This document shows positions 29,372-35,427 of a stretch of DNA of 35,427 bases, piece after piece. The notes beneath the pieces are model-generated. The model worked only from the letters and a program-made list of their open reading frames with translations, ran no database searches and was not told the DNA's origin. A program made the position numbers and the translations under genes. The DNA is taken from assembly GCA_022361155.1 (NCBI GenBank), contig JAKSBK010000556.1, positions 1 through 35,427 on the forward strand, given 5' to 3'. The DNA comes from Pseudomonadota bacterium (GTDB lineage Bacteria > Myxococcota_A > Polyangia > Polyangiales > JAKSBK01). The stretch's first letter is position 1. The number at the start of each line of letters is the position of its first letter.

Positions 29372-30304
29372 ATGGCAGTCACGCCCCGCCGTGAGCTGGC
29401 CTGTCGAGGCGTAGCGGGTCGCAGCACGCTTGCCGGCTTGTGCAGCACCGGCCCTCGCAACAGTGGTCCTCGCAACAGTGGTCCTCGCAACAGTGGTCCT
29501 CGCAACAGTGGTCCTCGCAACAATAATCCCTGCAGCAGCGTTGGATGGCTGCTCGTGATGGCCCTTTGCAGCGCCTGGGTTCCTGGCTGCGCTCGGGGCC
29601 AGGCACAGGACAGCGCCGATAGGCAACCGCACAGCGCAAGCAGTCGCCACAAGTGGCGACCGGTCGGCGTCACGGGCCGCTTTGGCTCGCTCGACGAGGC
29701 AAGGCAGGGCAAACACCGGCGCTGGACCAGTACCAAGAAGAGCAACAAGTCCGATTATCGCCACCAGCCGGCGCCCCAAGCCAGCTCCCGTCCGCCTCAG
29801 GCTCCCGAGCGAACGGATGCTCTTCCCCCCCGCAAGCGCACGATCGCCAGCACGGCGCGGAAACCGAAGGTTGCTCCGCAGCCAGGTCCGAGGTCCAGGA
29901 CTCCCAATCCTGCACTCGACGACAGCTTGCTCCAGTCGCTGCTCCACGATCCTGTGGGGGGGGCGGCACTCGAGCCGCACGACAAGCGCAAGTCATCGCC
30001 CGAGCCCGACGCCAAAACGGACAGGCCCAAGGAAATCCCGGCGCTCTTGTCTCGCAGCCAGATCAAGTCCGTGCTGCAGCCTCTGAGCCTCTTGGTCCAG
30101 CAATGTGCCGGTGACGTCACGGGCGTGGCGAAGGTGGCGATCGTCGTGCAAGGGCAATCTGGCAAGACCCTGAGCGCGGCGGCAATTGGCGCGCTCGCGG
30201 GCACGCCAGCGGCCCTGTGCGTAGAGGAGCTCATGCGAACCAGCGCGGTGTTCCCGCGCTTCAAGAAACACGAGCTCAAGATCTCGTATCCCTACAAGCT
30301 GTAG
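29372..30304 (+). CDS. Lipid-anchored or exported protein with AgmX/TonB-like C-terminal domain
   Basis: The ~310-residue protein has an odd N-terminus: about 50 Arg/Gly/Asn-rich residues containing five GPRNS-type pentapeptides, then a hydrophobic signal-like helix ending in a lipobox (LLVMALCSAWVPGC). A basic Pro/Lys/Arg-rich linker follows. The last ~95 residues (LLSRSQIKSVLQPLSLLVQQC, GVAKVAIVVQGQSGKTLSA, LCVEELMRTSAVFPRF, KISYPYKL) resemble the AgmX/PglI C-terminal domain. That domain is TonB-like, with a conserved Cys pair and a final SYP(F/Y). It is common in myxobacteria, often linked to envelope or gliding functions. Start is uncertain: ATG 29372 or 29306, or a start nearer the helix. 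Palindromic element copy C begins 13 bp after the stop. Confidence 0.68.
   Translation: MAVTPRRELACRGVAGRSTLAGLCSTGPRNSGPRNSGPRNSGPRNSGPRNNNPCSSVGWLLVMALCSAWVPGCARGQAQDSADRQPHSASSRHKWRPVGVTGRFGSLDEARQGKHRRWTSTKKSNKSDYRHQPAPQASSRPPQAPERTDALPPRKRTIASTARKPKVAPQPGPRSRTPNPALDDSLLQSLLHDPVGGAALEPHDKRKSSPEPDAKTDRPKEIPALLSRSQIKSVLQPLSLLVQQCAGDVTGVAKVAIVVQGQSGKTLSAAAIGALAGTPAALCVEELMRTSAVFPRFKKHELKISYPYKL
29453..29527 (+). repeat. Five 15-bp tandem repeats in the 5' part of the AgmX-like gene
   Basis: CCTCGCAACAGTGGT is repeated exactly four times (29453-29512) and a fifth, changed copy follows (29513-29527). The unit is five codons (PRNSG) and would insert GPRNS pentapeptides in front of the signal helix. 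Confidence 0.95.
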
Positions 30305-30317
30305 CTCCCGCACAGCC

Positions 30318-30477
30318 AAGGGCCCGCGGAAGAACAACTCGGGTGTTTCGGTGAGGACTGGGCGCCGCTGGCGAGGCGCGACGACGAGGAGTATTGGGGA
30401 TACTTCGAGGAGGAGCGACATAGCCAGCGGTGGTCAGCACCGGCGAAATGGATGAGCTATTCTTCCGCGGGCCCTAA
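30318..30477 (+). mobile_element. Palindromic repeat element, copy C (upstream of the antiporter gene)
   Basis: This 160-bp copy runs from AAGGGCCCGCGGAAGAACAA to TTCCGCGGGCCCTAA, with the central AGTAT-TGGGG-ATACT hairpin. Its peptide frame is open end to end (GPAEEQLGCFGEDWAPLARR and onward to SYSSAGP). It lies in the 309-bp gap between the AgmX-like gene and the antiporter gene, 136 bp before the latter's start. The remainder of that gap holds nothing recognisable. Confidence 0.92.
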
Positions 30478-30613
30478 CGCTTCGGCCGGGTCCCAGCGCA
30501 TGGCAGCCCCTGCTGCCGGAAGCCGGCGATCCTGCGCCCACGGTGGCCCAGATTACTCGTTGCATGCCTCCATGGAAGGGTAGAGGATAACGGCTCGGGG
30601 CAGCGACCGCATC

Positions 30614-31891
30614 ATGCAATCCCTGATTCGGCTGGCGTTGATTTGGGCTGCCGTGTTCGCTGCGAACGTGGCCGGGCGCGCCACTCGCTCGACACCCGTG
30701 CTGTGGTTTTTGGCATTCGGCGCGCTCATGGTCAACACCGGGCTCTTGCCCGTCGAGGCCGACGCGTTCATCAGCGGCCTGGCCGAGCTTGGCATCATCC
30801 TCATCATGTTTGCGCTCGGCTTCGAGGAGAGCACCGACAACTTCATCGCCAGCGCAAAACGCAGCTGGGGGATCGCCTTCTTCGGGGCACTGGCACCCTT
30901 TGCGGCGGCCTACTTCATGGCCGACTACTTCTGGGCGAACACCAATACCTCGATCATCTGCGGGCTCACCATGACGGCCACGGCTGTGTCGCTCACCATG
31001 GTGTCGCTGCAGAGCGAGGGGCTGCACAAGTCGCCGGTGGCCACGCGCGTGATGACGTCGGCCCTGCTCGATGACATCGCGTCCCTCGCCTTGGTCGCGA
31101 TCCTGGTGCCGATCGCGAGCGGCGAGGGCTCGGCGAACGTCAAGGACATTGCCTTGATCGCGGCGAAGGCAGTTGGCTTCTTCGTGCTCGTGACGATCTT
31201 CGGTGCGTGGGTGTTTCCCCATGAGGTCAAGGGCTGGATGAAACGGGTTCCCCTGATCGGAGCCTACGGATTCTCCCACGTCATCACCTTCAGCCGGCAT
31301 TCCACCCAAACGGTGCTGCTGCTGGCGCTGAGTGTGGGGCTGCTGGCGCACGAATTCGGCTTCCATCCAGCTATCGGCGCCTACATGGCCGGCCTGATCA
31401 TTCACGAGGAGTACTTCCATCTCAAGGGGACAGAGGGATCCTACGCGGACACCAAACGCATTATCGATAATGTGGCCTTCTCGTGGATCGGGCCCGTGTT
31501 CTTCGTCGAGCTGGGCACGAAGCTGATTCTCGAGCGGGATACGGCGATGTCGCTCATTCCACACATTCTGGCCATGGCGCTCATCATCTTCGTTGCTCAG
31601 GTGACCTCAGCCGCGCTCGCGGCGCGCTATACCGCCGACATGGACTGGCCCGGCAGCGTGATGATCGGGTTCGGCATGCTTGGACGCGCCGAGCTCGCGT
31701 TCGTGGTGATGGACATCGCTTACGTCCAGCACGCCATTCTGAGCGTTGAGGCGTTCTACACCTTGATGGGGACGGCGTTGATCCTCAACGTGCTCGTGCC
31801 GCTGACGATCCGTTTGTGGAAGCCGGTGTACATGCGGACAATGCCCGAGGGTGCCGGATTCAGAAAGTCGATGGGGTCGCAGGGAGCGTGA
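30614..31891 (+). CDS. CPA2-family cation:proton antiporter
   Basis: The 425-residue protein has about 12 hydrophobic helices and the layout of the monovalent cation:proton antiporter-2 family (KefB/RosB-type transporter domain). Key parts are LAELGIILIMFALGFEES, TATAVSLTMVSLQSEG, ALLDDIASLALVAILVP with the paired Asp153/Asp154 typical of electrogenic CPA antiporters, and GAYMAGLIIHEEY in the second half. No C-terminal RCK/TrkA-N nucleotide-binding domain is present, so it is not a full Kef channel. The substrate (Na+ or K+) cannot be told. ATG 30614 is used, without a strong ribosome-binding site. It ends 5 bp from the stop of the convergent metalloprotease gene. Confidence 0.86.
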   Translation: MQSLIRLALIWAAVFAANVAGRATRSTPVLWFLAFGALMVNTGLLPVEADAFISGLAELGIILIMFALGFEESTDNFIASAKRSWGIAFFGALAPFAAAYFMADYFWANTNTSIICGLTMTATAVSLTMVSLQSEGLHKSPVATRVMTSALLDDIASLALVAILVPIASGEGSANVKDIALIAAKAVGFFVLVTIFGAWVFPHEVKGWMKRVPLIGAYGFSHVITFSRHSTQTVLLLALSVGLLAHEFGFHPAIGAYMAGLIIHEEYFHLKGTEGSYADTKRIIDNVAFSWIGPVFFVELGTKLILERDTAMSLIPHILAMALIIFVAQVTSAALAARYTADMDWPGSVMIGFGMLGRAELAFVVMDIAYVQHAILSVEAFYTLMGTALILNVLVPLTIRLWKPVYMRTMPEGAGFRKSMGSQGA

Positions 31892-31896
31892 CCCCG

Positions 31897-34104
31897 CTAC
31901 AGCTCGGGCATTTCGGTCGATACTGCGGTGCCGGTCGATCCTGCGGTGCCGGTCGATCCTGCGGTGCCGGTCGATACTGCGGTGCCGGTCGGCCCACGCG
32001 CGAACCGATCCGCGAAGCGAAGGGGCGGGTGCCCGCCGAGTCTTAGCGAGTGCCATGAGGGCTCCGGCATCGGCACCAGCAGGAAGGCCGCGCCCGGTAG
32101 ATCTTCGATCACCTGCCGGTGCACACCTACGCTGCGAATCACGCGTCCGCTGCGGTCGAGGATGTCGGCGAGCTCGGTCGGTGCGCCCAGCACGCCGGGC
32201 CGTTCTTCCACTCCACCGAAAGATAGATTCCCGCTGTCCAGCACCACGATCAGCTTGTGTTCCTGGGGTAGCGAGATCACCTGGGGAGCCATATTGATGA
32301 ACGCGATCCTCTCCATCAGGTGTCCGTAGGTATAGGCGCTGAACCATGTGGGGTCGCAGTAGCTCATGATGTCCTTGACCGTGTCGGGGGGCATTAGGCG
32401 CAAGTTTCGCACGTCAAGGCCCCATACCACGATGCTGCCCTCCGGGAGTCCGCCAGGTCGCGGGTAGTTCGGGTCCGTGCCGGAAGCGCCGCCGCACGGC
32501 GCATGGGGCCGGCCGAGCGCGTGGCCGATTTCGTGCAGGAAGGTGTCGGTGCTGCCCTTGTAGCCCAGACCGAGGCCACCACGGCGGTTGACAGCATCGG
32601 GAGTGGCTCTGGGTGCGATGCCTGCAACACAGCCGCGGTTGCAGTACTCCCGCATCGTGGGCGCCGGGTTGATCATCCCGTAGTAAAAGACGTCGTCCGC
32701 AACCATGTCCTGCCTGCGTAGGGAAAGCACGCCGTTCAGGACATTGCTCCAGTTCTGCCCATGAGCGGTCATGGTTCGCATGGTTCGCACGGGCTCGCGT
32801 ACCGTCATGTCGAGCGACGAGATCGGATAGGTTGCAAGCATGGCCTCGCGATACTCATCGATGTCCGCGGGTGTGACGTCGGGCAAACGGCTCGAGCCGT
32901 CAGCGTCGTAACGGATCGGTACCATCACGACCTTGAAACCACCGACCTCGCGCGCCTCCAGCGCCGCGGTGCCGTTCTCGGGCCAGCGCGCTCGGCTGGT
33001 GTCGCCTGGCTGCAACGGCGGGCATGGTTTGCTTTCCAGCAGCTGTACCGCAAGGCGGGTGTCGGTGCTGATCAGGTTGGGTTCCAGCGTGAAGTTGAAC
33101 GTGGAGTCGCCGTCGGCATCGGTTGAGGCGGTCATGACCATGTGAGTGCGCTCACCCACGCTGGGCGCCGATGTTGGCGTTGATCGCAAGAGCAGGCGCG
33201 CTGTCGTCATGCGGGGCTGCCAGCCGCCGAGCGGCTCTGCAAAGACGCGCACCACGGACTTGCGCCCGACCACCACGTCGGTGTCGCGCATGGTCACGGC
33301 CTGTCCATCCTTCATCAAGGGGACCTTGACGGTCTGGTAGATGGCGACCTCGCTGATTGCCAAGTCCCTGATGGGATTCGGGCACGCCATGCTGTCGGGG
33401 CCGGGAAGCGGGAATCCAGGCGGTCCGCCCCCGCTACCGGCCGGACCTCCGGTGCCCGCCATCGGCAGCGTGCCCCCACCGCCTCCGAGCGGCGGCAGGC
33501 CACCCGCGACCCCTGTACCAGCCGCCCCAGCGATGCCCATACCGCCGATAGCGGCGGCGCCCATGCCGCCCATACCGGCGGTTCCCATGCCGCCGATAGC
33601 GGCGGTGCCCATGCCACCGGTTCCACCGATTCCACCGATCCCAGCGATCCCAGCGATGCCCATGCCGCCGATAGCGGCGGTGCCCATGCCACCGGTTCCG
33701 CCGATTCCACCGATTCCACCGATCCCCATGCCGCCGATCCCTGCGATCCCCGTGCCCCCGACACCGCTGCCGGCCGTGCCTGCGGCGCCTGCCATGCCCA
33801 TGCCGCCGACACCGGCTGCCCCCACGGGTCCGCCACCAACCGGAGTGGGGTTGGGCAACGGGGTGCCCGCAGCGCCCGCACTGCCAGGGTTCGGATCGGG
33901 GACGGGCGTTACCGGCGGAACGATGGGGTCTTCGCCGGGGTCGGGGACCGGCAGATCGGTGATCTCGGTTCCCCCCGATCCTCCGGGGCCGCCACCCGCT
34001 GAGCCGGGTGAGGGCTGGATCTCTCGCCCTGAACAAGCGACCAGAACGAGGGCCGACAGGCAGTTGGCTCCAAGCCATCGCGTGGGGGACGAGCCTCGGG
34101 TCAA
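31897..34104 (-). CDS. Lipid-anchored metzincin zinc metalloprotease with Gly-rich stalk
   Basis: The ~735-residue lipoprotein starts at TTG 34104, with GGGGAGG five bases upstream; ATG 34134 and 34236 in the same frame fit worse. The signal ends in LVLVAC (Cys24). Residues ~40-240 are a Pro/Gly stalk with repeats of GGMG, IGGIGG and TAAIGG type. After a beta-rich domain comes the zinc site FLHEIGHALGRPHAPCGG (HExxHxxGxxH, bases ~32500-32540) and, ~60 residues later, DIMSYCDPTWFSAYTYGHL, whose Met is the metzincin Met-turn. This HAPCG...DIMSYC layout is characteristic of exported metzincins related to M66/M10-type peptidases. It should cleave extracellular proteins. The C-terminus carries an 18-bp-encoded STGTAG repeat. 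Confidence 0.85.
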   Translation of the reverse strand: MTRGSSPTRWLGANCLSALVLVACSGREIQPSPGSAGGGPGGSGGTEITDLPVPDPGEDPIVPPVTPVPDPNPGSAGAAGTPLPNPTPVGGGPVGAAGVGGMGMAGAAGTAGSGVGGTGIAGIGGMGIGGIGGIGGTGGMGTAAIGGMGIAGIAGIGGIGGTGGMGTAAIGGMGTAGMGGMGAAAIGGMGIAGAAGTGVAGGLPPLGGGGGTLPMAGTGGPAGSGGGPPGFPLPGPDSMACPNPIRDLAISEVAIYQTVKVPLMKDGQAVTMRDTDVVVGRKSVVRVFAEPLGGWQPRMTTARLLLRSTPTSAPSVGERTHMVMTASTDADGDSTFNFTLEPNLISTDTRLAVQLLESKPCPPLQPGDTSRARWPENGTAALEAREVGGFKVVMVPIRYDADGSSRLPDVTPADIDEYREAMLATYPISSLDMTVREPVRTMRTMTAHGQNWSNVLNGVLSLRRQDMVADDVFYYGMINPAPTMREYCNRGCVAGIAPRATPDAVNRRGGLGLGYKGSTDTFLHEIGHALGRPHAPCGGASGTDPNYPRPGGLPEGSIVVWGLDVRNLRLMPPDTVKDIMSYCDPTWFSAYTYGHLMERIAFINMAPQVISLPQEHKLIVVLDSGNLSFGGVEERPGVLGAPTELADILDRSGRVIRSVGVHRQVIEDLPGAAFLLVPMPEPSWHSLRLGGHPPLRFADRFARGPTGTAVSTGTAGSTGTAGSTGTAVSTEMPEL
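31921..31992 (-). repeat. Four 18-bp tandem repeats at the 3' end of the metzincin gene
   Basis: Units 31921-31938, 31939-31956, 31957-31974 and 31975-31992 follow TMCTGCGGTGCCGGTCGA on the plus strand, with a decayed partial unit before them. The unit is six codons and encodes STGTA(G/V) repeats at the very C-terminus, only 9 residues from the stop. Confidence 0.92.
33500..33800 (-). repeat. Gly-rich coding repeat region of the metzincin stalk
   Basis: The segment contains duplicated blocks, for example CCGATAGCGGCGGTGCCCAT at about 33594-33613 and again at about 33666-33685, each followed by CCACCGGTTCC. Smaller ATTCCACCG and CCGATCCC steps lie between. It encodes IGGIGGTGGMGTAAIGGMG-like sequence and is likely to vary in length between strains. 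Confidence 0.75.
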
Positions 34105-34304
34105 GATAACCTCCCCACCTCGATCTCGGTCCATCCCGTGCAGCGGTGTTGCGCCGGCTTGCTGCCGCCATGATCGCACAGCAGTGCGCTCGGCAGCAGT
34201 GCTCTCAGCGTGCGTAGCCGGTTTCGACACGTTCACTGGGTGTCCTGCAGACGATCCCAGCGTCTCAATGCCAACTGCCGGCAGATTGGCTCAAGCGGTT
34301 GGCC

Positions 34305-35427
34305 CTAGAATCGGGCAACCGCCCGCAGATAGACCATGCCACCGTGGTAGCCCACCGGACTGCGGCGCGGCCAGGGCAAGCCGTTGTCGGCGCGCGTCGG
34401 CACTGGGTCTGGAAAGGTATTTAAGATGTTGTTGGCACCGAGCATCACCCTGAACCGCCAATCGATGCGGTAGGTCAGCTGAGCGTCCAACAGCACCTCG
34501 GGCCCGACCCTGTAGTCCGGATCCTCGTCTTGGTGCGGGCCCCAGAGATTGGCCCGGAGCATAAACGACCAGTCGCCAAGGTCCTGGGTCAGCGTGGCGG
34601 CGAGGTGGTGCTTGGGCAGGTTGTTCTCGATGTTGGCCTTGCGGCGCCCGTTGATGGCAAGGCTCGACTGACTAACCACATTGGTGTCGTTGTAGTTGTA
34701 GGCGAGGCTGAGGTTGGCATCGTTCGCGGTGTCGGCCCAATCGAGATCGTGCAGCAGGACCACGTCGAAGCCGGTCGTGACGGTGTCGAGACCGTTCGTA
34801 TAGAAGCGGATGATCCGATACGTCGGGTTGTTTTGAACCGGAATGTCGGTGGCCATGACGATGCGGCCGTTCACTGCGATGCGGTACACGTCCGCCGTCA
34901 GACGCAGCGATTCAGCGGCTCGCATGGTGAAGCCCAGGCTCACGTTGACCGACTTCTCGGCCACCAGGGGGCGGCCGCCGTGCATCAGCGCGATGGGGTC
35001 GGTGGGTCGCACCGTACCGGTGATCTGCTGTTCCGTGGTGCCCGGAACGAAGACCGTGGCCACGTTGGTCAAGTTCGACTGCCCGGGCGTCGGGGCCCGG
35101 AAACCCGTCGACAGCGCGCCGCGTAGTGTCAGGTACTCGGCAAGGATGTAGCGAGACGCCAGCTTGCCGTTGAGCGTAGAGCCGAAGCTGGAGAAGTCCT
35201 CGAAGCGGACTGCCGTCTGCACCAAGTATTCGTCGGTCAGGTCCCACTCCATGTCGGCGTACAGGGCCCAGTTGGTGCGGGCCCACGAGCCCGCCATCGC
35301 AGGCGATGTGCCCTGGTAGCCGTTGGCGCCAACGAGCGGCGGCTGGTAGGGCAGGTTGGTCACCGGATCGATCAACCCGCCGACGGCGGCCCAGCGCCCC
35401 GGCATCCAGGAGGCATCGTCGCCCTGA
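34305..35427 (-). CDS. TonB-dependent outer-membrane receptor, C-terminal beta-barrel (5' end beyond window)
   Basis: The frame is open to the right edge, so only the C-terminal ~373 residues are present. The sequence is a run of amphipathic beta-strands with loops: WALYADMEWDLTDEYLVQTAVRFE, LRGALSTGFRAPTPGQSN, SVNVSLGFTM, LRLTADVYRIAV, GFDVVLLHDL, NANLSLAYNYNDTN-like strands, HLAATLTQDLGDWSFMLRAN and FRVMLGANNILNTFPDP. It finishes in YLRAVARF with a terminal Phe, the outer-membrane insertion signal. RAPTPGQ and the NNIxNxFPD segment are typical of TonB-dependent receptors. The plug and TonB box lie outside the window. Substrate unknown. It is followed, 200 bp farther on the same strand, by the metzincin gene. 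Confidence 0.92.
   Translation of the reverse strand, partial: QGDDASWMPGRWAAVGGLIDPVTNLPYQPPLVGANGYQGTSPAMAGSWARTNWALYADMEWDLTDEYLVQTAVRFEDFSSFGSTLNGKLASRYILAEYLTLRGALSTGFRAPTPGQSNLTNVATVFVPGTTEQQITGTVRPTDPIALMHGGRPLVAEKSVNVSLGFTMRAAESLRLTADVYRIAVNGRIVMATDIPVQNNPTYRIIRFYTNGLDTVTTGFDVVLLHDLDWADTANDANLSLAYNYNDTNVVSQSSLAINGRRKANIENNLPKHHLAATLTQDLGDWSFMLRANLWGPHQDEDPDYRVGPEVLLDAQLTYRIDWRFRVMLGANNILNTFPDPVPTRADNGLPWPRRSPVGYHGGMVYLRAVARF

Overview
The window is about 35 kb of GC-rich DNA that looks like a chromosomal segment of a Myxococcota (Polyangia-type) bacterium. The reasons are many large Gly- and Cys-rich lipoproteins built from NCGxCG and CCx5CG repeats, an AgmX/TonB-like C-terminal domain, a lipid-anchored metzincin, a TonB-dependent receptor, and housekeeping genes scattered in short operons. 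No phage, plasmid or CRISPR signal was seen. The lineage is inferred from protein style, not from a marker gene.

Layout. 1-6.7 kb: 3' end of a Cys-rich protein (+), then on the minus strand rplU-rpmA, a HAD 5'-nucleotidase, a TPR membrane protein and a polytopic GT-C glycosyltransferase; an Sfp-type phosphopantetheinyl transferase lies on plus. 6.8-10.4 kb: a Cys-repeat lipoprotein, a DprE1-like FAD oxidase, and a convergent thioredoxin with an unusual WCQPC site. 10.4-14.0 kb: an unknown small protein, then hemX-hemA-hemC with tight junctions. 14.0-17.5 kb: a 199-bp MITE, an EEP-family hydrolase (-), and a plus-strand run of DHH phosphoesterase, a PIN-like protein and a HIT protein. 17.5-20.6 kb: a collagen-like Cys-rich lipoprotein (-), tRNA-Arg(ACG) (-), and tadA (+), whose enzyme deaminates A34 of exactly that tRNA. 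20.6-25.9 kb: a DPPR-synthase-like UbiA prenyltransferase and an LhgO-type oxidase (-), a KamA-like radical SAM enzyme (+), a small Cys-rich exported protein, CyaY frataxin and a CoA-type Nudix hydrolase (-). 26-30.3 kb: a tandem-repeat-rich intergenic region, then three exported proteins (propeller-like lipoprotein, His/Gly/Cys-rich lipoprotein, AgmX-like protein). 30.3-35.4 kb: a CPA2 antiporter (+), a metzincin lipoprotein (-) and the 3' part of a TonB-dependent receptor (-).

The most unusual content is mobile or repetitive. A palindromic element of about 160 bp occurs three times (19899-20057, 25141-25299 minus, 30318-30477), always in the same orientation relative to the gene downstream. 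One copy is open in frame with tadA and may supply its start codon, and a solo end of the element supplies the tadA stop codon. A separate MITE with 17-bp perfect ends sits between hemC and its convergent neighbour and supplies the neighbour's stop codon. Short tandem repeats (14, 15, 16 and 18 bp) occur at many gene borders. Functionally, the DprE1-like oxidase, the DPPR-synthase-like UbiA protein and the GT-C transferase together suggest a polyprenyl-phosphate pentose (ribose/arabinose) donor route, although the three genes are not in one operon and no DprE2 is visible.
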